Source of the DNA: Bacillus sp. N13C7
GTDB lineage: Bacteria > Bacillota > Bacilli > Bacillales > Bacillaceae
DNA: 52,300 bases
Reading direction: 5' to 3'
Assembly (NCBI RefSeq): GCF_026790065.1
Contig: NZ_JALAMO010000019.1
Coordinates: 1-52,300 of the forward strand
The translations under genes and the position numbers were made by a program. Shown in pieces: positions 8,897 through 17,388 of this stretch. The notes beneath the pieces were generated by a model that worked only from the letters and a program-made list of their open reading frames with translations, was not told the origin of the DNA and searched no databases. Positions within the stretch are counted from its first letter, which is position 1, and each line of letters starts with the position of its first letter.

Positions 8897-10231
8897 ATGG
8901 AGAAGTATATGAGTCTTTTGACGAGAATAGAGGAGATGATCCAAAGCAGCGCCTATCAAGAAGGAGACAGGCTTCCGTCCATCCGCCAGATGTCCGCCCG
9001 CTATCACGTCAGCAAAAGCACAGTCATCCGCGCATTGCATGAGCTGGAAAAGCGCCACCTCATCTACTCCGTTCCGAAAAGCGGCTATTATATAGTGAAA
9101 AAAACGGGGAAATCAAAAAGCGGGCAGCCTGGCCCCATCGACTTTGCCACATCTGCGCCGGACCCCGATGTATTTCCGTATCTAGATTTTCAGCACTGCC
9201 TCAACAAAGCGATTGATACATACAAAAACGATTTATTTATATATGGAACGCCAAAGGGGCTTCCATCGCTGATCCGCGTACTCCGAAAGCTGCTGGCCAA
9301 TCAGCAGGTATTTGCGGATGAAGGGCATATTTTTATTACATCGGGTGTCCAGCAGGCGTTATCCCTGCTTTGTGCCATGCCATTCCCAAATGGGAAAGAA
9401 AAGATCGCCATTGAACAGCCGGGCTATCATTTGATGGTTGAACAGCTTGAGACGCTGGGGATACCCGCCGTCGGAGTGAGACGAACGGAAGAGGGGCTCG
9501 ATTTGGCCGCGGTTGAGCGGCTGTTTCGGACAGAACCGATCAAATTTTTCTATACGATGCCGCGTTTCCATAACCCGCTTGGCTGCTCCTTGTCAGAGCG
9601 TGATAAACAAGAGCTTGTGAGACTGGCACAAACGTATGATGTCTATCTCGTTGAGGATGATTATCTCGGTGATCTGGAGGAAAATAAAAAGGCAGATCCG
9701 ATGTACGCATATGATCTGTCCTCGCATGTCATCTATCTGAAAAGCTTTTCAAAAATGATGTTTCCCGGCCTTCGCGTGGGGGCCGCTGTTTTGCCGGATG
9801 CGCTGACTGACACGTTTCACTCGTACAAAAAGCTGAACGACATCGACTGCTCGATGATTTCTCAAGCTGCGTTAGAAATTTATCTGAAAAGCGGTATGTA
9901 TAGCAGGCATAAGGAGAAAATCCGCGCCTCCTATAAGGAACGGTCACTGAAGCTTCATCAAGCCATCCACACACATAGTCAGCTGGGAAGGGGGCGCTTC
10001 ACGTTTTCCAGTGAACAAGCACCCTGCATGCACACCCACCTGATGCTTCATCGGGATCTGCCAGCCTCAAGGGTGATTCAAAGGCTGAAAAAACAAGGGG
10101 TACTCCTTGAGGCGATAGACCGTCATTATTTATCAGATTATCCGAAAGATAATCTATTAAAAATCAATATTTCCAATGTGAAGACGGAAGATATTGAGCG
10201 CGGCGTCAAGCTGCTGATGAGCCATTTATAA
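8897..10231 (+). CDS. ycxD: MocR/GabR-type transcriptional regulator YcxD
   Basis: This 444-residue regulator has an N-terminal GntR-type winged helix (residues about 5-70; DRLPSIRQMSARYHVSKSTV) fused to a class I aminotransferase-like domain. The likely pyridoxal-phosphate lysine is Lys286 in KSFSKMMFPGLR, preceded by the VEDDY motif near 252-256. Such proteins sense PLP together with an amino acid or amine and control an adjacent gene; the neighbour here is ycxC. The ATG at 8897 has a weak GGGGGTG ribosome site. The stop codon lies in TTATAA, which on the other strand is also the stop of sfp, and no terminator is visible between these convergent genes. Confidence 0.92.
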   Translation: MEKYMSLLTRIEEMIQSSAYQEGDRLPSIRQMSARYHVSKSTVIRALHELEKRHLIYSVPKSGYYIVKKTGKSKSGQPGPIDFATSAPDPDVFPYLDFQHCLNKAIDTYKNDLFIYGTPKGLPSLIRVLRKLLANQQVFADEGHIFITSGVQQALSLLCAMPFPNGKEKIAIEQPGYHLMVEQLETLGIPAVGVRRTEEGLDLAAVERLFRTEPIKFFYTMPRFHNPLGCSLSERDKQELVRLAQTYDVYLVEDDYLGDLEENKKADPMYAYDLSSHVIYLKSFSKMMFPGLRVGAAVLPDALTDTFHSYKKLNDIDCSMISQAALEIYLKSGMYSRHKEKIRASYKERSLKLHQAIHTHSQLGRGRFTFSSEQAPCMHTHLMLHRDLPASRVIQRLKKQGVLLEAIDRHYLSDYPKDNLLKINISNVKTEDIERGVKLLMSHL

Positions 10232-10900
10232 AAGCGCTTCGCACGAAACCATTATGATATCCTCGGGGAAATCAGGGTGCGCGGCGCATACAGCCATTTT
10301 GTAGCTGGGATCCACGTCATAGGTTTTGATATAGCAAGGTGTATGGCTGTCCGGAAGCTCAATGGATACTTGTCCGTCCTGATGCAGACGCACCGAAAAA
10401 GAATCAAGCGGAAGCGATAAGCCTTTGCCTTCCTGTTTGATAAAGCTTTCTTTCATTGACCATAGATGATAAAAATAGTCTGTCTGTTCGTCCTTGTCCT
10501 TTGCTATAAGGTCGCTGTACTCTGTTTTTGAAAAGAAACGTTTGGCGATCTCAAGGCTGATCGGTTTCGTTTTTTCGATATCTATGCCGATCGGCTGTGA
10601 ATCAAACGCGCAAATGACCCAGCGGCCAGAGTGAGAAATATTGAAATGGGCGTCGGGAAGATCGGGGATGCAGGGCTTTCCGTATTCCTGTGCGCTGAAG
10701 CGGATATCAGCTTTGTCCAGCTGATACTGCTTGCTGATGACTGAGCGAACGAGCACATCTCCCAGCAGGGTGCGGTGAGCATCTTCTTTATGATAAAACC
10801 TCCGGCATTTCTCCCGTTTTTCAGGCGATATGAAAGACATGAACCGTTCAGTCTCTTCCTGCGTAAGCGGGCGGTCCATATAAATTCCGTAAATCTTCAT
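10226..10900 (-). CDS. sfp: 4'-phosphopantetheinyl transferase Sfp (intact)
   Basis: This 224-residue enzyme transfers 4'-phosphopantetheine from CoA to the carrier-domain serines of non-ribosomal peptide and polyketide synthetases, including SrfAA, SrfAB and SrfAC. The Mg/CoA-binding residues are all present: Asp107 and Glu109 in GIDIEK, and Glu151 in WSMKESF. The frame is complete, unlike the frameshifted, non-functional sfp of strain 168, so this strain is expected to make surfactin. It differs from the classical Sfp at scattered positions (for example Cys97 in WVICAFD). The start follows GACGGAGGATCTAGA. It overlaps the end of ycxD by six bases. Confidence 0.97.
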   Translation of the reverse strand: MKIYGIYMDRPLTQEETERFMSFISPEKREKCRRFYHKEDAHRTLLGDVLVRSVISKQYQLDKADIRFSAQEYGKPCIPDLPDAHFNISHSGRWVICAFDSQPIGIDIEKTKPISLEIAKRFFSKTEYSDLIAKDKDEQTDYFYHLWSMKESFIKQEGKGLSLPLDSFSVRLHQDGQVSIELPDSHTPCYIKTYDVDPSYKMAVCAAHPDFPEDIIMVSCEALL

Positions 10901-10978
10901 TCTAGATCCTCCGTCTGCAAAAGTTTGTCAAAACCATCCTATCATACTTCAATTAGACTCATATAGAGGAGAAAATAA

Positions 10979-11005
10979 AAAAACAAAGCCAGGGGCTTTG
11001 TTTTT
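10979..11005 (-). terminator. Terminator of yczE
   Basis: On the minus strand, a stem AAACAAAGCC/GGCTTTGTTT with a three-base loop is followed by an A/T-rich tail, starting at the yczE stop codon. It separates yczE from sfp, so sfp is probably transcribed from its own promoter in 10905-10978; a TATGAT hexamer read on the minus strand at 10941-10946 is a weak candidate -10. Confidence 0.7.
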
Positions 11006-11651
11006 AATGTAAGGGCGGAGTTGCTTTCACAGCGGCGGTCCGCCTTGCTACAGCATAGTTCAGCAGCTGGATTGACTGCGGCAATGAAAAACGCAAAATG
11101 AGTCCGGTAAAGATGGCGGTCAAAATGGTGCCAAAACCAATCGGGCCGCCCATGCCCCATGCCGCAAACAAAATGGTTATTTCCATGCCGTTCCGCACCC
11201 ATTGCACATTCCAGCCTGTTTTTTCTGTAATCAGCATCATCAGTGAATCACGCGGCCCCGCGCCAAGGCCTGCTGATACATAAACACCGACGCCGTAACC
11301 GATCAGCACTACGCCGAGAGAGAAGACGATGACGGAGCCCGTATAGGTCGAGGGGGCGGGCAGAATGAAATTGAAAAAATCTATAAATACACCTATGAGC
11401 ACCATATTCAGTATGGCGCCAATTTTCGGCCAAGCCCTCGTGAACAATGACGTTAATCCGACGATGAGCGCTCCAATAATGATGGACCACTGGCCGACGG
11501 TGAGCCCGAAGTGCTGAAACAGGCTGTAATGAAATGCATCCCACGGACTAATGCCGAGTGCTTTTGCTTCTATCGTCAGGGATACACCAAAAGCCAAAAT
11601 GATCAAACCGGCAAAATAAAATGTCCAGCGCAGAACAAGTTCTTGCTTCAC
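11004..11651 (-). CDS. yczE: Integral membrane protein YczE
   Basis: This 215-residue protein has about five strongly hydrophobic segments separated by short loops and a basic C-terminus. It belongs to the YczE/YitT-like membrane family of unknown biochemical function. In relatives such as B. velezensis, yczE sits next to sfp and has been linked genetically to polyketide production, so a supporting role in secondary metabolism is plausible but not visible in the sequence. The start ATG at 11651 follows GAAAGAAGGGACC. It is separated from sfp by a terminator and from tcyC by another hairpin. Confidence 0.85.
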   Translation of the reverse strand: MKQELVLRWTFYFAGLIILAFGVSLTIEAKALGISPWDAFHYSLFQHFGLTVGQWSIIIGALIVGLTSLFTRAWPKIGAILNMVLIGVFIDFFNFILPAPSTYTGSVIVFSLGVVLIGYGVGVYVSAGLGAGPRDSLMMLITEKTGWNVQWVRNGMEITILFAAWGMGGPIGFGTILTAIFTGLILRFSLPQSIQLLNYAVARRTAAVKATPPLH

Positions 11652-11738
11652 GTGAGGTCCCTTCTTTCGTAAAAATCAGTCGATTGTCATTGTAGCATAT
11701 CTGACAGAAGGGCGGAATAGGCGAAAGGGGCTCAACAA

Positions 11739-11770
11739 AAAAACAGGGCGCCTGCGAACGCCCTGTTTTT
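11739..11770 (-). terminator. Terminator of the tcyABC operon
   Basis: A perfect 12-base-pair stem (AAAAACAGGGCG with CGCCCTGTTTTT) around an eight-base loop follows the tcyC stop on the minus strand, with the T run of the arm serving as the tract. The stem is symmetric enough to work in both directions. Confidence 0.85.
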
Positions 11771-11774
11771 CTGA

Positions 11775-12518
11775 TTATAGCGGGTTTAAAATCCGGTTCA
11801 AGAACCGCTGTGTCCGTTCTTCTTTTGGTGCGGAAAAAATTTGCTCCGGCGGTCCCTGTTCCACGATGACACCGCCGTCTATGAAGACGACTTCGTCCGC
11901 CACATCCTGTGCGAATTTGATTTCATGCGTCACGACGACCATGGTCCAGCCTTCATTGGCCAAATCCTTGATTACCTTCAGCACCTCTCCGACAAGCTCG
12001 GGATCAAGCGCTGAGGTCGGTTCGTCAAACAGCATGAGCTCTGGCTGAATCGCCAGGGCGCGGGCAATGCCGACGCGCTGCTGCTGGCCGCCGGAAAGCT
12101 GGAACGGATATAAATCCATTTTGTCCTTCAATCCGACTTTATCAAGAAGCTGGATCGCTTCTTTTCTGACTTCCTCTTTGTTCCGTTTTTGCACCTGAAC
12201 AGGGCCCTCCATCACGTTTTCGAGGGCTGTGCGGTGCGGAAACAGGTGATACGCCTGAAATACCATTCCGGATTTTCGGCGAAGCTTTAGGATATCCGCC
12301 TGTTTCACCTTTTTGGAAAAATCGATGGAGAAATCATCAAATGCAAGCTCTCCGCGATTCGGGATCTCCAGTGCATTCAGGCAGCGGAGCAGCGTCGTTT
12401 TCCCTGAACCTGAAGGCCCAAGTATGGCGATGACTTTTCCTTTTTCAATCTTCATATCTATCTTTTTTAAAATTTCATTTTCACCGAATGATTTGTTTAA
12501 TCCTTTAACGGTAAGCAT
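11775..12518 (-). CDS. tcyC: Cystine ABC importer, ATP-binding protein
   Basis: This 247-residue ATPase of the polar amino acid uptake family powers import by TcyA-TcyB. Walker A (GPSGSGKTT, about residue 33), the Q-loop, the ABC signature (LSGGQQQR), Walker B (LMLFDEP) and the switch His (VVTHE) are all present. The ATG at 12518 has an optimal AAGGAGG ribosome site; the same frame extends upstream but that part has no conserved sequence and overlaps tcyB. It is the last gene of tcyA-tcyB-tcyC, 13 bases after tcyB. L-cystine as substrate comes from knowledge of the B. subtilis system. Confidence 0.94.
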   Translation of the reverse strand: MLTVKGLNKSFGENEILKKIDMKIEKGKVIAILGPSGSGKTTLLRCLNALEIPNRGELAFDDFSIDFSKKVKQADILKLRRKSGMVFQAYHLFPHRTALENVMEGPVQVQKRNKEEVRKEAIQLLDKVGLKDKMDLYPFQLSGGQQQRVGIARALAIQPELMLFDEPTSALDPELVGEVLKVIKDLANEGWTMVVVTHEIKFAQDVADEVVFIDGGVIVEQGPPEQIFSAPKEERTQRFLNRILNPL

Positions 12519-12531
12519 ACCCGGAACCTCC

Positions 12532-13236
12532 TTATTTGGCCACGTAGCGGTCAAGACGCCGTTCGATGACATGCTGGACGAGTGAAAGCAGGAAGCAGAT
12601 TATCCAATAAATAAAGGCTGCTTCAATATAGATCACTAAAATCTGATCAAGATTCCGCGCGCCGATTTCCTGGGCTTTTCTGAATAGCTCAGCGACCAGA
12701 ATTTGAGAGGCGAGGGATGTATCTTTTATCAGGCTGATAAAGGTATTGGATAATGGCGGGATCGACACACGAAACGCCTGCGGCAAAATCACGCGGAACA
12801 GCGTTTTCTGATGTGTCATGCCGATTGTGTAGCCGGCTTCCCATTGCCCTTTCGGCACGGATAAAATAGATGCCCGTATGATTTCAGATGCATAGGCGCC
12901 GACGTTTAATGAAAAGGCGATAACTGCGCTTGGAAATGGATCTAATGTAACATTAAAGGTCGGGAACAGATAGAAAATGATGAACAATTGAACGAGAAGA
13001 GGAGTGCCGCGTATCGCGGATACATATACGCTGAACACCCATCTCAAAGGTCTCACTTTCGACATTCTGGCAAGCGCCGTAATCAGCGCCAGGATCATTC
13101 CAAATATAAAGGAAAGAATGGTAAGGGGAATCGTATAGTAGATTCCCCCTGAAAGTATCGGCCAGAATGACTGCTGCACCAGATCCCACGGGATCGCCGT
13201 GCCAAGCGTCAATGCCGGCAGATTATTTAGAAACAT
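12532..13236 (-). CDS. tcyB: Cystine ABC importer, membrane permease
   Basis: This 234-residue permease of the His/Glu/Gln family has about five membrane segments. The EAA loop that contacts the ATPase is recognisable as [22 protein letters not shown]. The start lies 14 bases inside the end of tcyA, which suggests translational coupling. Together with the lipoprotein TcyA and the ATPase TcyC it forms a cystine importer that supplies sulfur. Confidence 0.94.
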   Translation of the reverse strand: MFLNNLPALTLGTAIPWDLVQQSFWPILSGGIYYTIPLTILSFIFGMILALITALARMSKVRPLRWVFSVYVSAIRGTPLLVQLFIIFYLFPTFNVTLDPFPSAVIAFSLNVGAYASEIIRASILSVPKGQWEAGYTIGMTHQKTLFRVILPQAFRVSIPPLSNTFISLIKDTSLASQILVAELFRKAQEIGARNLDQILVIYIEAAFIYWIICFLLSLVQHVIERRLDRYVAK

Positions 13237-14029
13237 CTTCGCCGAACCATTTTTTAGAAATTTTAGAAAGAGTCCCGTCCTCTTTCATTTCTTTTAATGC
13301 TTTGTTGACTTGGTCAACGACCTCGCCGCTTCCTTTGCGGAACGTGAAATATGTTGATTGCGGATCGCCTGTTTCAAACGCGATTTTTACATTTTTGTTG
13401 CCTGATGTTTTTAAGTAGTTCAACACGGCAAGCTTATCGTTGTACGTCATATCGACGCGGCCCTGCTGGATCAATTGAAGGGATTGTGCCAAGCCTTCAA
13501 CGCCTTCCACTTTCGCACCCGCATCTGTAGCTAATTTGTTGTAATTGCTTGTCAGTGATTGAGCTGACGTTTTTCCTTTTACATCTGCTTCAGACTTAAT
13601 ATCGTTGTTGTCTTTTTTCGTCACGACAACCGCTCTTGATGTTGTGTATTTATCTGAGAAATCGTATTTGTCTTCGCGATCTGTTTTTCCGACTTGGTTG
13701 GCAATGACGTCAAACCGTTTAGAATTCAGGCCGGCAAACATACTGTCCCATTGCGTTTCCTTAAAATCGACTTTCAGCCCAAGGCGTTTTGCGACTTCTG
13801 TGATGACTTCCACATCATAGCCAGTCAGCTTATCAGTGTCTTTGTCGTGGTAAGTGAACGGTTCGTATGTACCTTCCGTACCGACTGTCAGGACACCTTT
13901 TTTCTTAATTGAAGCCCAAAGATCGCCGTCTTTTGCGTTATCTTTTGACTGATTGCCATTTCCTGCTCCGCAAGCTGCAAGAGCTGCAATGCTTACGACC
14001 ATGAATAAAGCCAATAATGCTTTTTTCAT
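13223..14029 (-). CDS. tcyA: Cystine-binding lipoprotein
   Basis: This 268-residue family 3 solute-binding protein captures cystine outside the cell. The N-terminus is a lipoprotein signal with lipobox LAAC and the lipidated Cys at residue 20. The binding fold shows the usual TVGTEGTYEPFTYHD and FDVIANQV segments. The ATG at 14029 follows GTGGGGAA; the reading frame continues upstream to 14131 but those codons precede the signal peptide and are not expected to be translated. First gene of tcyABC. A TTGACT hexamer about 85 bases upstream could be a -35, but no convincing -10 follows it. Confidence 0.94.
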   Translation of the reverse strand: MKKALLALFMVVSIAALAACGAGNGNQSKDNAKDGDLWASIKKKGVLTVGTEGTYEPFTYHDKDTDKLTGYDVEVITEVAKRLGLKVDFKETQWDSMFAGLNSKRFDVIANQVGKTDREDKYDFSDKYTTSRAVVVTKKDNNDIKSEADVKGKTSAQSLTSNYNKLATDAGAKVEGVEGLAQSLQLIQQGRVDMTYNDKLAVLNYLKTSGNKNVKIAFETGDPQSTYFTFRKGSGEVVDQVNKALKEMKEDGTLSKISKKWFGEDVSK

Positions 14030-14143
14030 CTTATTCCCCACTTTTCTGGTTGATTTTATTGAAATAAAAAAATAGCTTACAAATCTAAAGGATAACTTTT
14101 TTTTAGTATGAGTCAAGTAATTGGTTTTCATAAGGCCATTCTT

Positions 14144-15016
14144 TTAAAATAAATTCAAAAATTGCTGTACCGGTTTTGGCAAATAACTGTCCGTTCTCCA
14201 CATGACAGCCGGTGTCATGATGAAGGGATTGTTTTCAATATGGACGGTGTGAACGTGGTTTCTCATATGAATGGGAATCATCGTGACGGGCAGAATGGAC
14301 GCGCCGAATCCGGATGAGACGAGACTGAGCAAAGTTGCGGAATCGTGGCATTCGCAAACAATGCGCGGCTCAAGATTCAAACGATGAAATTCATTCATCA
14401 CCTGATTATAGACGCCCTTTCCGTTGACAGGCCGCAGCAGAATCAGCGGAAATGAAGGAATGTCCTCCATTTTAATGGTGTCTCCGCACGGATATCCGGA
14501 TTCTTCTGAAAGCACGAGCACACATGGAATATCATCAAGCTGTTTGAATTGGACGGTGTCGCTTTTGATTAGCGTTGTCGTGACCGCGGCATCGATTTGA
14601 CGGCTTTCCAGCAGCTCTAACAGCGTCGCGGGCTCATTTTCCCAAATATTAAAGGTGAGGTGCGGGTATCTCTCTTTGATTTGTGTTACTTTTTCGAGCA
14701 TCAAAGCGGCGCAATAAATCGTTGAACCTACGGCCAGCGTGCCGGCTACCTCCTCCTTCAGCTCTTGTACCTCAATGACGGCATCCTCAAACCTGTGCAG
14801 AATCTCCTTGGCTCTTTTCAAAAAAACAGTTCCTTCATATGTAAGGGTCATTTGCTTTTTTTTATTTCGGTCAAACAAAACGACACCAAGCTCGTCCTCC
14901 AGCTGTTTGAGCTGCCTGCTTAAAGGCGGCTGCGCCATGTGAAGCTTTTTGGCAGCGGACGTGATCTTCTGTTCTTGGGCGATGGTAATGAAATATCGAA
15001 GCTGTCGAATATCCAA
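14144..15016 (-). CDS. bsdA: LysR-type activator of the phenolic acid decarboxylase genes
   Basis: This 290-residue LysR-type regulator has its helix-turn-helix at about residues 16-40 (KITSAAKKLHMAQPPLSRQLKQLE), followed by an effector-binding domain of two Rossmann-like lobes. The start is a TTG at 15016, eight bases after a perfect AAAGGAGG; upstream codons in the frame belong to the divergent bsdB leader. It is divergent from bsdBCD and in B. subtilis activates them in response to salicylate and related phenolic acids. A candidate binding site lies between the genes. Confidence 0.93.
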   Translation of the reverse strand: MDIRQLRYFITIAQEQKITSAAKKLHMAQPPLSRQLKQLEDELGVVLFDRNKKKQMTLTYEGTVFLKRAKEILHRFEDAVIEVQELKEEVAGTLAVGSTIYCAALMLEKVTQIKERYPHLTFNIWENEPATLLELLESRQIDAAVTTTLIKSDTVQFKQLDDIPCVLVLSEESGYPCGDTIKMEDIPSFPLILLRPVNGKGVYNQVMNEFHRLNLEPRIVCECHDSATLLSLVSSGFGASILPVTMIPIHMRNHVHTVHIENNPFIMTPAVMWRTDSYLPKPVQQFLNLF

Positions 15017-15034
15017 AAGAAAGGCCTCCTTTAT

Positions 15035-15049
15035 ATACCTTTTAGGTAT
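15035..15049. promoter_or_regulatory. Candidate BsdA binding site
   Basis: ATACCT-TTT-AGGTAT is a perfect inverted repeat of 15 bases placed between the divergent bsdA and bsdB starts, 19 bases upstream of the bsdA start codon. LysR-type regulators bind interrupted palindromes with T and A at the ends, often next to their own gene. The assignment to BsdA rests on position. Confidence 0.5.
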
Positions 15050-15140
15050 TAAATATAGATTTAACAGATATTTTTCATATGGATATATCAGGAGTATGAT
15101 GGAAATGAAAGCAGAATTCAAGCGTAAAGGAGGGGACAAA

Positions 15141-15704
15141 GTGAAACTCGTTGTCGGAATGACAGGGGCAACAGGGGCCATTTTTGGGGTCAGGATGCTG
15201 GAGTGGCTGAAGGCCGCCGAAGTGGAAACCCATCTCGTTGTGTCTCCTTGGGCGAACGTCACGATCAAACACGAAACAGGCTATACCTTAAAAGAAGTAG
15301 AACAACTGGCCACATACACATATTCGCATAAGGACCAGGCGGCAGCCATTTCAAGCGGTTCGTTTGATACCGATGGAATGATTGTGGCGCCGTGCAGCAT
15401 GAAATCTCTCGCGAGCATTCGCACCGGGATGGCGGATAATCTGCTGACACGTGCGGCGGATGTCATGCTCAAGGAAAGAAAAAAACTCGTCCTCTTAACG
15501 AGAGAGACGCCTTTGAACCAGATTCATCTCGAAAATATGCTAGCGCTTACGAAGATGGGCACCATCATTCTTCCACCGATGCCGGCATTTTATAATCAGC
15601 CGCGCAGCTTAGAGGAAATGGTTGACCATATTGTATTCAGAACGTTGGACCAATTCGGCATTCGCCTTCCTGAAGCGAAACGCTGGAATGGGATTGAGAA
15701 ATAA
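15141..15704 (+). CDS. bsdB: UbiX-type flavin prenyltransferase subunit of phenolic acid decarboxylase
   Basis: This UbiX/Pad1-family protein makes prenylated FMN, the cofactor required by the UbiD-type decarboxylase BsdC. The N-terminal VGMTGATGAIFG is the flavin-binding loop, SSGSFDTDGMIVAPCSMKSLA is the core motif, and RETPLN lies near the active site. I prefer the GTG at 15141, which has an excellent AAAGGAGGGG ribosome site and gives the usual family N-terminus (187 residues). An ATG at 15105 with AGGAG ten bases upstream would add 12 polar residues and is the start used for 168 as I recall. After the TAA the frame would continue K-G-G-A-stop, so relatives may carry a slightly longer tail. 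Confidence 0.93.
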   Translation: MKLVVGMTGATGAIFGVRMLEWLKAAEVETHLVVSPWANVTIKHETGYTLKEVEQLATYTYSHKDQAAAISSGSFDTDGMIVAPCSMKSLASIRTGMADNLLTRAADVMLKERKKLVLLTRETPLNQIHLENMLALTKMGTIILPPMPAFYNQPRSLEEMVDHIVFRTLDQFGIRLPEAKRWNGIEK

Positions 15705-15721
15705 AAAGGAGGAGCTTGATT

Positions 15722-17143
15722 ATGGCTTATCAAGATTTCAGAGAATTTCTCGCTGCCCTTGAAAAAGAAGGACAGCTGCTAACAGTGAATGAAGAGGTAA
15801 AGCCCGAGCCGGATTTAGGAGCCGCAGCGCGCGCAGCCAGCAATCTTGGCGATAAAAGCCCCGCGCTCTTATTTAACAACATTTACGGCTATACCAACGC
15901 ACAAATTGCGTTGAATGTGATCGGCTCTTGGCCGAACCATGCGATGATGCTGGGCATGCCAAAAGACACGCCGGTTAAAGAACAGTTCTTTGAATTTGCG
16001 AAGCGTTATGACCAGTTTCCAATGCCAGTGAAACGTGAGGAAACAGCACCGTTTCATGAAAATGAAATCACAGAAGACATCAACTTGTTCGATATACTAC
16101 CTCTTTTCAGAATTAACCAAGGAGATGGCGGCTACTATTTAGACAAAGCGTGCGTCATTTCACGTGATCTTGAAGATCCTGACAACTTCGGCAAACAAAA
16201 CGTCGGCATTTACAGAATGCAGGTGAAAGGAAAAGACCGCCTCGGCATTCAGCCTGTGCCGCAACACGATATTGCGATCCATCTGCGTCAAGCTGAAGAA
16301 CGCGGCATCAATCTTCCGGTCACGATTGCGCTTGGCTGTGAGCCGGTCATTACAACGGCGGCATCGACTCCGCTTCTATACGATCAATCAGAATACGAAA
16401 TGGCAGGCGCCATTCAAGGCGAACCATATCGCATCGTCAAATCAAAGCTGTCCGATCTTGATGTTCCGTGGGGCGCTGAGGTGGTGCTTGAAGGTGAGAT
16501 CATCGCCGGAGAGCGTGAATATGAAGGACCGTTTGGTGAATTCACAGGCCATTATTCCGGCGGACGCAGCATGCCGATCATCAAAATTAAACGCGTGTAT
16601 CACAGAAACAATCCGATTTTTGAACATCTATACTTAGGCATGCCTTGGACAGAATGTGATTACATGATCGGCATTAACACTTGTGTGCCGCTTTATCAGC
16701 AGTTAAAAGAAGCGTATCCGAATGAAATTGTCGCTGTGAACGCCATGTATACTCACGGGTTAATCGCAATTGTATCAACAAAAAACCGCTACGGCGGATT
16801 TGCGAAAGCAGTCGGCATGCGCGCGCTCACAACACCGCACGGACTCGGCTACTGCAAAATGGTCATTGTCGTTGACGAGGATGTCGATCCGTTCAACCTT
16901 CCGCAGGTCATGTGGGCGCTTTCGACCAAAATGCATCCGAAGCACGATGCAGTCATCATTCCGGACTTATCGGTCCTGCCGCTTGACCCTGGATCTAATC
17001 CATCAGGTATTACTCACAAAATGATTCTTGACGCTACGACACCAGTTGCGCCGGAAACAAGAGGCCATTATTCACAGCCGCTTGATTCTCCACTAACAAC
17101 GAAAGAATGGGAACAAAAACTAATGGATTTAATGAATAAATAA
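15722..17143 (+). CDS. bsdC: UbiD-type phenolic acid (4-hydroxybenzoate/vanillate) decarboxylase
   Basis: This 473-residue enzyme is the catalytic subunit that decarboxylates aromatic hydroxy acids such as 4-hydroxybenzoate and vanillate using prenylated FMN from BsdB. UbiD hallmarks are visible: GDGGYYLDKACVISRD (metal and cofactor binding), then an EGEI...GPFGEFTGHYS segment that contains the conserved Glu of the active site, then DEDVDPF. The ATG at 15722 follows AAAAGGAGGAG; a TTG six bases earlier is too close to the ribosome site. It is 17 bases downstream of bsdB and in an operon with bsdD and yclD. Confidence 0.96.
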   Translation: MAYQDFREFLAALEKEGQLLTVNEEVKPEPDLGAAARAASNLGDKSPALLFNNIYGYTNAQIALNVIGSWPNHAMMLGMPKDTPVKEQFFEFAKRYDQFPMPVKREETAPFHENEITEDINLFDILPLFRINQGDGGYYLDKACVISRDLEDPDNFGKQNVGIYRMQVKGKDRLGIQPVPQHDIAIHLRQAEERGINLPVTIALGCEPVITTAASTPLLYDQSEYEMAGAIQGEPYRIVKSKLSDLDVPWGAEVVLEGEIIAGEREYEGPFGEFTGHYSGGRSMPIIKIKRVYHRNNPIFEHLYLGMPWTECDYMIGINTCVPLYQQLKEAYPNEIVAVNAMYTHGLIAIVSTKNRYGGFAKAVGMRALTTPHGLGYCKMVIVVDEDVDPFNLPQVMWALSTKMHPKHDAVIIPDLSVLPLDPGSNPSGITHKMILDATTPVAPETRGHYSQPLDSPLTTKEWEQKLMDLMNK

Positions 17144-17160
17144 GGAAAGGATGATTCGAT

Positions 17161-17388
17161 ATGCATACATGTCCTCGATGCGACTCAAAAAAGGGAGAAG
17201 TCATGAGCAAATCGCCTGTAGAAGGCGCATGGGAAGTTTATCAGTGCCAAACATGTTTTTTCACATGGAGATCCTGTGAGCCGGAAAGCATTACAAATCC
17301 GGCGAAATACAATCCTGCGTTTAAAATTGATCCCAAGGAAACAGAAACAGCAATTGAAGTTCCGGCTGTGCCGGAGCGAAAGGCTTGA
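17161..17388 (+). CDS. bsdD: Phenolic acid decarboxylase small subunit D
   Basis: This 75-residue protein has a probable zinc-binding knuckle: Cys4 and Cys7 (CPRC) and Cys29 and Cys32 (CQTC), with a further Cys39. It is the third subunit of the BsdBCD non-oxidative hydroxyarylic acid decarboxylase; its exact role is unsettled. The start ATG at 17161 has AAGGAAAGGA upstream. Its stop codon TGA overlaps the TTG start proposed for yclD, which points to translational coupling. Confidence 0.93.
   Translation: MHTCPRCDSKKGEVMSKSPVEGAWEVYQCQTCFFTWRSCEPESITNPAKYNPAFKIDPKETETAIEVPAVPERKA

Noticed and set aside
14029..14131. Longer N-terminus for TcyA
   Set aside because: The frame is open for 34 more codons, but these precede a complete lipoprotein signal and there is no ribosome site at the upstream start.
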